From positions 54,881 through 118,880 of the forward strand of contig NZ_KB908060.1 in assembly GCF_000382325.1 (NCBI RefSeq): a stretch of 64,000 nt of DNA, given 5' to 3'. The notes below the pieces were generated by a model. That model saw only the letters and a list, made by a program, of their open reading frames with translations, did no database searches and was not told the DNA's origin. This stretch comes from Woodsholea maritima DSM 17123 (GTDB lineage Bacteria; Pseudomonadota; Alphaproteobacteria; Caulobacterales; Maricaulaceae). Positions 52,373 through 62,000 of the stretch are shown here, piece after piece (the stretch's first letter is position 1; the number at the start of each line of letters is the position of its first letter). Position numbers and translations under genes: made by a program.

Positions 52373-53998
52373 ATGATTTTGCGCGCAGCAAGCTGTGTCA
52401 GCATGGCCGCCTTATGTGTGTTTTCGATCCCGCTCGCCCAGGCTCAATCTGGTGAGGGGGGGCAGGTGCCTGCCTCTCGTGAGGTTCAGTCAGAACGTCG
52501 CTTGGACATCCTCAATTATCAAGTTGAGGGCAATACTGTTTTATCGCGGACCCAGGTGGAGCAGGCTGTCATGCCTTATCTGGGGCCTCAACGTCCGGTC
52601 AGCGATGTGGATGCGGCGCGTCAATCTTTGATGGACGCCTATCACGCTGAGGGATTTGAAACGGTTAATGTTATCATTCCTGCCCAGGATGTGCGGGGGG
52701 GAATTGTTCGCCTGCAGGTCGTTGAAATGCGGGTTGGGCGTTTGCGCGTGGCGGGTGCGCAATATCACTCGCCTCAGGATATTCGCGAAGATATCCCAGC
52801 GCTGAGCGAAGGTGAAGTTCCTAACTATAATGATGTATCTACTCAGTTGGCCGGTTTAAATCGGTCTCGTGACCGCCTTGTCACTCCGACGTTACGTGCA
52901 GGTACGCAGCCGAATACAGTTGATGTGGACTTATTGGTAGAAGATGAGCTGCCGTTACATGGGTCTATTGAGATTAATGACCGCGCCAGTTCAAACACTA
53001 AACGCCATAAAGTGTCCGGATCGATCAGCTATGGCAATCTGTTCCAACGTGGGCACAGCTTAAATCTTCAAGGTCAGTTCAGTCCGGAAAAACCCGAAGA
53101 ATCCTGGGTGGTCTCGGCCTCATACGTCGTCCCGCTACAGACCGTTCCGCTGACCTTTGTTGGGTATGCGGTGCATACCGACAGTGATGTGGCTGCTATC
53201 GGCGGGATTAATGTGCTGGGTAAAGGCAATATATTCGGCCTTCGCGGGATTTATTCTCTTGTGAGCGGGGAGCCTACATCGCCGCGCATTCATCAGTTCA
53301 CTTTCGGCATTGATTACAAAGATTTTGAAGAAAATCTCTTTGCAGAAGAGGGCAATCCTTCGCGCACGCCGATCGATTATTTCCCTTTAATGGTTGAATA
53401 TGGTCAGTCCAAACAGACCGCGCGATATGAATTTTCCTTCGGCATTGGAGCGGCAGTCGGTCTTCGGGGGCTGAGCTCGCGTGACGATGAATTTGGCAAT
53501 AAACGCTATGGGGCGAACGCCAACTGGTCAGCGTTGCGCGGCAATATCTCTTATCTCCATAAACTGGACAATGATTGGCACTTGGGAGGCTCTTTATCTG
53601 GGCAATACGCAGGTGAGCCTGTGATTTCTAATGAGCAATTTGCCATCGGCGGCGTTGATAGCGTTCGCGGCTATTATGAAAGTTTCCAAATCGGCGATGA
53701 TGGCGTTGCCGCTCAACTTCAAGTGACAACGCCGTCTTTTGCGGAGCGTCTTGGGGAGAAGGTTCAGGATTTGCGGGTCTATGCCTTCGCAGATGGCGGA
53801 TATGTCCGCATTCATGAACCACTGAGTGTCCAGGATGAAAGCTCTGAGCTCTACAGTCTTGGGCTGGGGGTGAAGCTGCGCGCCTTTGAGGGCTTTAACG
53901 CCCAGATGTCCCTCGCGCGTCCTTTCTTAAATGAACAAACCACCCTTCGTGATGTTGGTGACTTCCGTCTCCAATTCCGCGTGTGGAATGAGTTTTAA
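52373..53998 (+). CDS. TpsB-type outer membrane transporter (FhaC/ShlB family)
   Basis: A 541-residue two-partner secretion transporter of the Omp85/TpsB superfamily. Signal peptide (MAALCVFSIPLAQAQ), two POTRA domains (LDILNYQVEGNTVLSRTQVE, RLQVVEMRVGRLRVAGAQYH) and a 16-strand barrel (GSIEINDRASSNTKRHKVSG onward) ending FRLQFRVWNEF. The conserved loop-6 motif is present as GGVDSVRGYYE. It would secrete the TpsA protein encoded at 59057, six genes downstream, rather than an adjacent one. The ribosome binding site is CGGAG. The DUF2341-ExbB gene starts 31 bp after it. Confidence 0.94.
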   Translation: MILRAASCVSMAALCVFSIPLAQAQSGEGGQVPASREVQSERRLDILNYQVEGNTVLSRTQVEQAVMPYLGPQRPVSDVDAARQSLMDAYHAEGFETVNVIIPAQDVRGGIVRLQVVEMRVGRLRVAGAQYHSPQDIREDIPALSEGEVPNYNDVSTQLAGLNRSRDRLVTPTLRAGTQPNTVDVDLLVEDELPLHGSIEINDRASSNTKRHKVSGSISYGNLFQRGHSLNLQGQFSPEKPEESWVVSASYVVPLQTVPLTFVGYAVHTDSDVAAIGGINVLGKGNIFGLRGIYSLVSGEPTSPRIHQFTFGIDYKDFEENLFAEEGNPSRTPIDYFPLMVEYGQSKQTARYEFSFGIGAAVGLRGLSSRDDEFGNKRYGANANWSALRGNISYLHKLDNDWHLGGSLSGQYAGEPVISNEQFAIGGVDSVRGYYESFQIGDDGVAAQLQVTTPSFAERLGEKVQDLRVYAFADGGYVRIHEPLSVQDESSELYSLGLGVKLRAFEGFNAQMSLARPFLNEQTTLRDVGDFRLQFRVWNEF

Positions 53999-54029
53999 GG
54001 CCAAATCAATGATAAAAAAGGAAAAAAAC

Positions 54030-55889
54030 ATGTCCACACGTAATGTTTTTGTCATGGCTGGTGTGTTGGGGGTCATGGGCGCGGCATGTGCTTCGGCGCA
54101 GGCCCCCTGGGATGAAGCATGGACATATAAACGAGCTATGACCTTTGATGCCAGTGCGATCGAAGCTGTGTCAGAGCGCGTTGATGGTGCCACGGTTCTG
54201 GTGCGTTTGCATTCGGGTAATCTCGATTTTACTCAAACCCAGGCCGATGGCCGTGATTTGCGCTTTGTACGTCAAAGTGATGGCACGCCGTTGGATTATC
54301 ATTTTGAGCGCTTTGATCGGGTGGCCGAAATTGCTTATGTGTGGGTCAAAGTGCCAGAGATCTTGCCCGGCCAGGTTGAAAACTTTTGGGTTTATTACGG
54401 CAATGATGAGGCCGTTTCTGTTGAAAGTGCGCGCCAAACTTATGATGGCTATGTGTCTTATGCCCTGCATCTGGAAGATGAAGCGGGTATCCCGCAAGAT
54501 GTAAGTGCTAACGACATCGTTTTTCGTGCCCAGGGCCTCCAACCGGTTCTCACCGGGATGGTCGGTGCTGGCATGGAGCTAACGTCACAAAGTGTGATCG
54601 CGGTTCAGTCCCATCCGACTTTGGCCATCAATGACGAAGCAGGCGCGTTGAGCGTAGCGATGTGGCTGCGTCCGCAAGCTCCGGCTCAAGCGGATGAAAT
54701 TGCTGAACCCTCAATCCAGGCTCAGCCCTCCTCGCAGGTGAATGGTGAAGCGCGCGAGCAGCTTATCTTCTCCAAAAATACTCAAAATGAGCAGGGCGCA
54801 CTGCGCTTGGTTCTGCGCGACTATTCTCCTGTTGTGCAGTTGGGCGATGAAGAATGGGTGGTCGATGAAACACTCAGTGTCGGGCAATGGTCACATTTGG
54901 CCCTGGTGGGCGATGACACGATTTTGCGGCTTCAGATCAACGGTGAGGTGGTTTTCGAAACTGAGTTTGACCTGCCTGCCTTTTCAGGCGCTGAGTATTT
55001 CGGCGCATATCAGGGTCAATCCGGCTTTATCGGGGCTATCGATGAGATCTATCGCGCCAATCAAGCTCGCTCGGTGTCCCATATCGCTTTAATGGCCAAT
55101 AATCAGGGCGCGCGTTCTAACTTTGTCGGGTTTAGCGCAGAGCCAGAACAAACCCACGCCGCCCAGCATGATTATTTTGGGATTTTGATCGGCGCGCTAA
55201 CCCCGGATGCTTGGGCGGTGATCATTCTTTTGGGGTTTATGTCCCTAATTTCTTGGATGATTATGTTCTCCAAGGGATTGTTGTTTGGTCGCACGCACCG
55301 TTTAAATCAGCACTTCTTAACTGTTTATCGTGAGCACGCTCGCGGAAAAAAGGCCCGGGCCGGTCTGACGGGGCTAGAGCTTTCCAAGAAAAATGCGTCT
55401 TCATCTTTAGCGCGCTTGTTCAGCGTGGGACAGGACGAGCTCAATTATCGCATCACCCAGACCGGCCAAACCTGCGATACTTTTTCCATAGCTCCGGAGT
55501 CTGTTGCGGCTATTCGCTCGGCAATCAATGCGCGCGCCGTGAAGGAAGATCACCGCTTGGGCCGTTGGATGGTCCTGCTAACGATCGCTATCTCCGGCGG
55601 GCCTTTTCTTGGTCTGCTTGGGACAGTGCTTGGTGTGATGATCACCTTCGCAGGCGTCGCCGCGGCCGGTGAAGTGAATGTCACCGCGATTGCCCCGGGG
55701 ATTGCCGCGGCCTTGCTGGCCACGGTTGCCGGTCTGGCGGTCGCGATCCCGGCCTTGTTTGGCTACAACTATCTCACAGGTCAGCTCGACAATATTCTTG
55801 CTGATAATCAGGTCTTTATCGATCAGCTGGAGAAGAACATCGCTGAAAGCTTCCGTGACGGGGCCGAGCTTGACGGCTCGGTGCAATAG
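54030..55889 (+). CDS. DUF2341-LamG-ExbB/TolQ fusion proton-channel protein
   Basis: A 619-residue fusion. After a signal peptide (VFVMAGVLGVMGAACASAQA) comes a DUF2341 domain (about 30-130: RAMTFDASAIEAVSERVDGA, WVKVPEILPGQVENFWVYYG) and a LamG/concanavalin-like domain (about 145-370: LSVAMWLRPQ, SVGQWSHLALVGDDT, FSGAEYFGAYQGQ). A membrane segment (WAVIILLGFMSLISWMIMFS) leads into a MotA/TolQ/ExbB core with GGPFLGLLGTVLGVMITFAG and AIAPGIAAALLATVAGLAVA, the two pore helices. ExbB usually has about 240 residues and no large periplasmic domain, so here a carbohydrate- or protein-binding module is placed outside the channel. ATG 54030 follows AAAAAAGG. It is followed by ExbD and TonB genes. Confidence 0.92.
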   Translation: MSTRNVFVMAGVLGVMGAACASAQAPWDEAWTYKRAMTFDASAIEAVSERVDGATVLVRLHSGNLDFTQTQADGRDLRFVRQSDGTPLDYHFERFDRVAEIAYVWVKVPEILPGQVENFWVYYGNDEAVSVESARQTYDGYVSYALHLEDEAGIPQDVSANDIVFRAQGLQPVLTGMVGAGMELTSQSVIAVQSHPTLAINDEAGALSVAMWLRPQAPAQADEIAEPSIQAQPSSQVNGEAREQLIFSKNTQNEQGALRLVLRDYSPVVQLGDEEWVVDETLSVGQWSHLALVGDDTILRLQINGEVVFETEFDLPAFSGAEYFGAYQGQSGFIGAIDEIYRANQARSVSHIALMANNQGARSNFVGFSAEPEQTHAAQHDYFGILIGALTPDAWAVIILLGFMSLISWMIMFSKGLLFGRTHRLNQHFLTVYREHARGKKARAGLTGLELSKKNASSSLARLFSVGQDELNYRITQTGQTCDTFSIAPESVAAIRSAINARAVKEDHRLGRWMVLLTIAISGGPFLGLLGTVLGVMITFAGVAAAGEVNVTAIAPGIAAALLATVAGLAVAIPALFGYNYLTGQLDNILADNQVFIDQLEKNIAESFRDGAELDGSVQ

Positions 55890-55898
55890 GAGGCCGCC

Positions 55899-56306
55899 AT
55901 GCAGGTTCAGAAAAAACGCAAACCCTATGACGATATCAACATTACCCCGATGGTCGATCTGACTTTCGTGTTGTTGGTGATCTTCATCCTGATGACGACG
56001 GCTTCGATTGAGGGCATACGGATCAATCTGCCTAAGGCGAGTTCAGCACAAAGCATGGCCGCACCGACGACGAAAGCCATCACGGTGGACAGTCGTGGGC
56101 AGATCTACCTCGATACTTTTCCTGTGACCGCGCAGCAGCTTGAGCAGGAGTTACGCATTTTGAAAGCTGTAACGCCTGATCTGCCGGTTGTGATCAAGGG
56201 TGACAGGGTCTCGCAGTACGGAAAAATCATGGAAGCGCTCGACGCGTGCGGGCGCGCGGGTATTACCCAAATCGGGCTGGTCAGTGAACGCCCGAGGGGA
56301 AGCTAA
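55899..56306 (+). CDS. exbD: ExbD/TolR-family protein
   Basis: A 135-residue single-pass inner membrane protein. The N-terminal cytoplasmic KKRKPYDDINITPMVDLTFV and the membrane helix (VLLVIFILMTTASIEGI) carry the pore Asp in the MVDLTFVLLV segment, which is essential for proton flow in ExbD/TolR. The periplasmic part (ITVDSRGQIYLDTFPVTAQQ, PDLPVVIKGDRVSQYGKIME) is typical. AGGAGG is its ribosome binding site, 9 bp after the ExbB-fusion stop. With the ExbB fusion and TonB it would form a force-generating complex. Confidence 0.94.
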   Translation: MQVQKKRKPYDDINITPMVDLTFVLLVIFILMTTASIEGIRINLPKASSAQSMAAPTTKAITVDSRGQIYLDTFPVTAQQLEQELRILKAVTPDLPVVIKGDRVSQYGKIMEALDACGRAGITQIGLVSERPRGS

Positions 56307-56309
56307 CCC

Positions 56310-56993
56310 ATGATGGAAGAGCCGCAAACCAGCCTTCTTGACCGCGTTTTACTGATCCTTTTCGCAGCAGGATTGGTCGCGGTGGCGATTGCCGCATTCC
56401 TTTGGCTGCGAAGCCTTGAAGAGGCGGACCAGACCGAGCGCGTCATTCACGAAATCACTTTGGCCGAAGTGCCTGAGGAAGAGCCTGAACCTGAGCCGGA
56501 GCCTGAACCAGAACCAGAACCAGAACCTGAACCTGTTGAGGAGGTCGAGCAACCTAGTCCGCAGCCTACACCGGAGCCGACGCCAGTGATCAGCGAAACG
56601 CCGAGCCCGCCCACCCAACGCCTTGCTGGTCTCAATCGCGATGCTGATGCGGGGAGTGATAGCTTTCATTTGGCCGCGGGCCAGGGCGGGGGCTTGTTCG
56701 GTACGGGCGGCGGCGGGGGGACCAGTTGGGAAGCCTTCCTGACCTTGCACATTACACGCGCTTTACAGCGTGATCCGCGAACGCGCAGTGCCAGGGGACG
56801 GGTTGAAGTTTCCTTACGCATTGATCCCAACGGGAGTTTTACCTCTGCACTTTTGATGTCCTCAACCGGGGACACCGAATTGGATGAGGCCATTCGTGAT
56901 GTCTTGTCCAACCTTAACCCTTTGAACCGTGGGCGCCCGCCGGGCGTCAGCGAAACCACCAATCTCGCCATCAATCTTAGACGGGCTGATTAA
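56310..56993 (+). CDS. TonB-like energy transducer with Glu-Pro repeat
   Basis: A 227-residue protein: a short cytoplasmic start, one membrane helix (VLLILFAAGLVAVAIAAFLW), a periplasmic spacer with nine Glu-Pro pairs, a Gly-rich link (GQGGGLFGTGGGGGTSW), and a C-terminal domain (about 145-227: LHITRALQRDPRTRSARGRV, EVSLRIDPNGSFTSALLMSS, DTELDEAIRDVL) of the TonB/TolA C-terminal type. The layout is that of a transducer spanning the periplasm. The C-terminal domain would contact an outer membrane partner. A 3-bp gap separates it from exbD, so the three are co-translated. Confidence 0.9.
   Translation: MMEEPQTSLLDRVLLILFAAGLVAVAIAAFLWLRSLEEADQTERVIHEITLAEVPEEEPEPEPEPEPEPEPEPEPVEEVEQPSPQPTPEPTPVISETPSPPTQRLAGLNRDADAGSDSFHLAAGQGGGLFGTGGGGGTSWEAFLTLHITRALQRDPRTRSARGRVEVSLRIDPNGSFTSALLMSSTGDTELDEAIRDVLSNLNPLNRGRPPGVSETTNLAINLRRAD
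56481..56534 (+). repeat. Hexanucleotide (Glu-Pro) tandem repeat in the TonB-like gene
   Basis: Nine tandem hexanucleotides of the form GARCCN encode nine Glu-Pro pairs. Identical neighbours occur (GAACCA three times in a row), so repeat-number change by slippage is possible and would change spacer length by two residues per unit without frameshift. Confidence 0.85.
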
Positions 56994-57017
56994 GCCCAAC
57001 ACAAACAGAGAAACGCT

Positions 57018-58556
57018 ATGACACTTCGTAATCTATTTCTGTGTGGTGCTGCCCTTGCGGTAACCGCTATCGCTTCAACCCCGTCTTTTGCGCAGTCCAA
57101 TGATGACCTGGGTGTTGAAATTCTTCAGCTCTTGGTGGATGAGGGCGTTATTCCTTTTGACCGCGCGCAAGGCTTATTAGATGCGGCGCGTCGCAATGCG
57201 GCTCTGCGTGCTGAAACCCAGGCTGCAGCTCAGGCCGAAAATGTGATCAATGTGCCTTACGTGCCTGAAACGGTGCGCACTGAGATCGCTGAGAGTATCA
57301 AGTCAGACGTTATCCAAACCGCCCAGGCTGAGGGTTGGGTTGCGCCGAATACCTTACCAGAATGGACCCAGCGGGTTAGCATTTCGGGCGATTTACGCGT
57401 GCGCGGTCAGTGGGAAAACTACGCCGACGATAACTTTCCCTTCTTCCCTGATGCAAATGCCATCAATCAACAAGGTGGGGTTCTCGATACTGAAGGCTTT
57501 CCGCTGTTAAATTCAACATTTGATCGTAACCGCGTACTGTATCGTGCGCGTTTGAATGTTGAAGCCCAAGTCACGGACAAGGTGAAAGTGGGCATACGCT
57601 TTGCCTCTGGTGACGCGCCCGGTGCGATCTCAACCAATTCGATTTTCGGTAACTATTTCGATCGCAACACGCTGTGGGTAGATCAGGCCTTTGTGGATGT
57701 TGAACCAATTGAAGGCGTGCATTTCCTTGCGGGCCGCATGCCCAATCCGTTCTATTCCACGACATTGGTTTGGGATGAGGACATCAATCCGGAAGGCGTT
57801 GCGCTGACAGGTGCCTATAGCTTTAGTGAACGCGCAAATGTGTTTGCAACGGCCGGGGTCTTCCCGCTGCAAGAGCGTGAACTTTTTGACGATAGTTATC
57901 TTTATGCTGGCCAGTTGGGCGGTGAAGTTGAATTTGCGTCGTCATTCTTCGCTAAAGCCGGACTGTCTTATTATCATTATGAAAACGTTCAAAGCTTGAA
58001 AAATGCTGATGATGGTTCGCGCCTTACAGACTGGAGCGCGCCAGAATTTCTCAGCAAAGGCAACTCGATCTTCAATATGCGCACTGACGGGCTGACGACC
58101 TTGGCCGGTTTGGCTTCAGAGTTTGAGGTTGGCGCATTGACAGCCGAGATCGGTTACACCGCTGGCGCTCACGAGTTCAAACTGATCGGTGAAGTCGCCA
58201 AAAACTTTGCCATGGATGAGAGTGACATTGCGCAATTGCGCGGCGAAGCTGGTGTGAAGCCGGGCGATTTGGGCTGGACTGTTCGCGCATTCGCCGGGCA
58301 TAGCCAGGTTGAAGAGGCCGGCCAGTGGCGGTTGATGGCGGGGTATCGTCATGTTGAAACCGATGCGGTTCTAGATATCTTTACAGATTCAGATTTTGCC
58401 TTGGGCGGGACAGATGTCGAAGGCTATGAATTAGAAGCGATCTACGGCGTTTATGATAACACCAATTTAGCCTTGCGCTGGTTGTCATCGGATTCCATCG
58501 AACGGGCTCCGTATTCGCTCGACATCCTCCACTTTGACTTAAACGTCAGCTTCTAA
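57018..58556 (+). CDS. Porin-like outer membrane protein (Porin_5 type)
   Basis: A 512-residue outer membrane protein. A signal peptide (LFLCGAALAVTAIASTPSFA) is followed by a short helical segment (LGVEILQLLVDEGVIPFDRA, then a run of Ala-rich coiled coil) and a barrel starting RVSISGDLRVRGQWENYADD with repeats such as RVLYRARLNVEAQVTDKVKV and GVHFLAGRMPNPFYSTTLVW, ending ILHFDLNVSF. This matches the 'putative porin' family (Porin_5). It lies between the TonB-like gene and the coiled-coil gene and would be the outer membrane partner available to the TonB complex, or a channel for a secreted or absorbed substance; this is inference. Confidence 0.87.
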   Translation: MTLRNLFLCGAALAVTAIASTPSFAQSNDDLGVEILQLLVDEGVIPFDRAQGLLDAARRNAALRAETQAAAQAENVINVPYVPETVRTEIAESIKSDVIQTAQAEGWVAPNTLPEWTQRVSISGDLRVRGQWENYADDNFPFFPDANAINQQGGVLDTEGFPLLNSTFDRNRVLYRARLNVEAQVTDKVKVGIRFASGDAPGAISTNSIFGNYFDRNTLWVDQAFVDVEPIEGVHFLAGRMPNPFYSTTLVWDEDINPEGVALTGAYSFSERANVFATAGVFPLQERELFDDSYLYAGQLGGEVEFASSFFAKAGLSYYHYENVQSLKNADDGSRLTDWSAPEFLSKGNSIFNMRTDGLTTLAGLASEFEVGALTAEIGYTAGAHEFKLIGEVAKNFAMDESDIAQLRGEAGVKPGDLGWTVRAFAGHSQVEEAGQWRLMAGYRHVETDAVLDIFTDSDFALGGTDVEGYELEAIYGVYDNTNLALRWLSSDSIERAPYSLDILHFDLNVSF

Positions 58557-58570
58557 GGGGAGGGGGATCT

Positions 58571-58990
58571 ATGTCACGGACACTTCACGCACTTTTGGCT
58601 ATGGGCGCGCTTTATGCGGCCCTGCCTACCTCCGCCCAAGCTCAAGACGCGGTGGATGCACCCGCAATCAGTCTTGAGGCTCAATTAGAGCGCCAGGTTC
58701 AGATCGCCGACAATGCCCGTCAGGAAGTTGAGCGTTTGCGCGCTGAGCTGGCCCTGAAAGAGGAATTGATTGAGCTGGCGATTGAACGCAATAGCGCACT
58801 TTATGCGCTGGCCAGCGAAGTTATCGAAGCCGGTCATTACCGTAATTCGCGCGAACCCTTCCTCCAGATGAAACGTGTGGAGATGGAGAATCTTAAACAA
58901 GAGTTTGAGGATCGCGCGCGCAATGCCCGTCTGTATTCAACGACGCTGCCGCCGAGCGTGCGTCAACGCATGGAAGAAGAGCTGAACTAG
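58571..58990 (+). CDS. Small secreted coiled-coil protein
   Basis: A 139-residue protein with a signal peptide (LHALLAMGALYAALPTSAQA) and a helical, heptad-rich body (LEAQLERQVQIADNARQEVE, RLRAELALKEELIELAIERN). No family recognised. It sits 14 bp after the porin gene, with a strong ribosome binding site (AGGGGAGGGGGA), and 66 bp before the tpsA start, so it may be a periplasmic accessory or spacer in the secretion system. Confidence 0.72.
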   Translation: MSRTLHALLAMGALYAALPTSAQAQDAVDAPAISLEAQLERQVQIADNARQEVERLRAELALKEELIELAIERNSALYALASEVIEAGHYRNSREPFLQMKRVEMENLKQEFEDRARNARLYSTTLPPSVRQRMEEELN

Positions 58991-59056
58991 AGCGCATCAC
59001 GCTTGGATCTGGTTCGCGAAATCATCTTACGCCCTATTATTAGCAGGATTCCTGTC

Positions 59057-62000
59057 ATGTCTTCGAATGTCGCTGGTTTTCACGCAAAACGCTTTTCCAT
59101 GAAAACCCTCAAAATGGGCACGAGCCTTCTCGCGCTCGCTGCTGCGGGGGCCTTATTGCCCTCGCTCGCCTCCGCCCAGGCCCCATTCGGGACCATGGTA
59201 GGTATGCAAACGGGGCGTACGATTGGCCCTAATGGTCAGGTCTCGCAATGGAGTGGGGCCAATCGTCCTGTTATAGGCATGGAAGGTGATCGTCATTTGA
59301 TGACGATTGAGCAGACCCAGGCCAAAGCGGTACTGGATTGGGAAGATTTCCGTCTACAGACCAATGAAATACTTGAGTTTCAACAGGCTTCACAAGACTG
59401 GATCGCTGTCAATCGGGTGCATGGCAATCATGCAGCGGAAATTCACGGTGAAATTCGCGCGCCCGGTTCGGTTTATATCCTAAATGACAATGGTGTTCTG
59501 ATCGGCGAGGATGCGCAGATTAATACGCGCCAATTGGTCGTCGGGAGTGGGGTCAGCGATGTCAATGTCGACGGAAATACGACAACAATTGTGCAAAGCC
59601 AGGCTAAAGCCGAGCTGGAATGGCAAAAGTTTGAAGTTGCCACGGATCAAATTCTTGAATTCGAGCAAGCCTCTTCAGATTGGTTGATTATCAACCGTGA
59701 TTTGAGCGAGCCTGAGAATGTTAAAAATGCGAACCAGAAGCGTGAGGCCGATGTCACGATTGACGGGACTATTCGTGCCAATGGTATTGTCGTCATCAAT
59801 GATGAAACCGGTTTTCGCATTGGTGAAGACGCCTCGATTGAAGCAGGACGTTACTTCCTTACCCAAGGTGTAGCGGATTTAGATGTTACAGAGAATGAAG
59901 TTATCATCGAGCAATCGCGCGAGGCCGCAGTCATTAATTGGAGCGACCTTAATTTAGACGCGGATGAAAAACTAACTATTCATCAGGCTGATGAAAGCTG
60001 GATGGCGCTTAATCGCGATCTTAGCGGTGATGTTTTAACTCTAGATGGCACGATCGAGGCCGATGGTGGGGTTTTAATCATTGCGCGTGAAGGGATCGCG
60101 CTAAATGGGACTATCGAAGCCCAGCAAGTGATTTTATCCGCCTTGGATATTCGCGATGATGCCTTCAATGGTTTTCTTCCGGGGAATTTCCCTCAAGGGT
60201 TATACTCTTCTACAACAAGTACAAGTTACCAGCGCGTAGATCCGACATTTAGCAATACTTGGGTATATGCGACCAGTGCTCGTCCTGATGCTGACCCAAA
60301 GTCTAGAACCGATCGCTATCTAAATTTAATCAAAGAGCTACCAGCGGCTCATGATGAAAATGATCCGTTGCGTTATAATGTGACTGTTGGGCTCGATGGA
60401 CACGTGAGTACGCGCGAGCAAGGCAAGATCATGCTCTTCGGGCCTAATGTGCTCAATCAAGGTCAGCTTAGCGTGCGCGATGAAGGCCAGGTGATTTTAG
60501 CTGCGGGCGATAATATCTACATTGATAGCTTGGATGGCATTCATCTCGATGTGCATACTGGCGCATTTAATGGTTTTGACGCGCGTCGCGGTTTTGCAGG
60601 AAGTGATACTTACGCCCCTTACTTTATGAGATTTGTCTGGGTAAGTGGCCTCCGCAGATATGTCGTTCAAGATAGTGTTATTCCTGAAGAATGGGTGGAC
60701 TTCGTCAATATTATCACAGGTGAGAATTTTGCCGCCGGTGATGTCTTGCCTCAAGCACTCGCGATGAAGATGATTGATAATGCTACCTTTGACGGCTTGT
60801 ATGTCGAGGGCGGCTTGATTGGTAAATTCATCAATGATCGTCAGGCGCAGCGTATTGCGGAAGTTGGTTTCACCGCACGAAATGAAGGCATTATTGATGC
60901 GCGTCGCGGGGGCAATGTTGATTTTCGCGGCTTCAATTTGGAGCAAAATGGCGCGATTACATTAACATCAACGGCGAATTTCCGAGCAGGTTTAAGCTTT
61001 CAAGCGGTAATTCAAGATTACAATGTTTTTGGCGAACGTGACGGTCCGATTGTCAGTGGCAACGGTACGGTGCTTTTTGGTGAAGGCAGTCTAACTCAAA
61101 TTACTCCCGATTTAGAGGCGAGCGATACTTTACCTCTAACTGAAGGGAGCCAATCTGTTGGGCATATGTTGATTAATGCTCAGCGTGCGCACTTAAAAGA
61201 AGATGCGCTGATCTATATGCCATCTGGTGAAGTCGAGATTTACCTCGATAATGGCATCCATGTTTATGCGCCAATTGGTGCATCAGGAAATACTGACCGC
61301 GAAGATGGTTCACGCTTCATGATGGAAAGTGGAGCGACGATCGATCTTTCAGGCTGGGATGTTACCCGCGAAATGGGCTATCATCAGGTCTCAGGCCGGG
61401 TTTTTGTTGCACAGCTTAAAGATACACCAGTGCAAGATGGTGGACCGCTTTATCGCAAAGAAATTAATGTCGACCGGCGGTATGGCACGAATGTCGTTGA
61501 TTGGGAAAGCTTTGATAACCTCAATCAAGTGACCTTGGATCAATTGCTGATCAATGGCGGAACTTTATTGATCGCCAGCGGTGATGACCTGATCATGAAA
61601 TCAGGCTCGGTCATTGATGTCTCAGGCGGCTCGGTTACTTATGAAGATGGATATGTCTATACGACTATGCTGCGGCGTTTGGATGGCAGTGTCATTGATA
61701 TCCGCGAAGCCGATCCAGATGAAGTCTATATGGGTTTAGCGGACCAATGGAGCGATTATGATCTCAAATGGGGTAAGCAAAAAGACTATTATATTCCTTT
61801 AATTTCCTCATCGCGTGGGCGATTTGAAGAAAGCTATGTCGAGGGTGGGGATGCTGGTTCGGTTCAGATTTGGGCTCCGGACGGGCTTTATCAAGGGACG
61901 TTCCTGGGCGGCGTTACTGTTGGAAAGTATCAAAACTCCAACATGCCGAGCGCAGGGCGTTTGATTATCAACCGTGAAACTGAATATGATTTAGAGTATA

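Noticed and set aside
54030-55889. Frameshift joining two genes (a DUF2341 protein and an ExbB)
   Set aside because: The frame is continuous without interruption, and the domains are linked by a normal membrane segment, so a true fusion is more likely.
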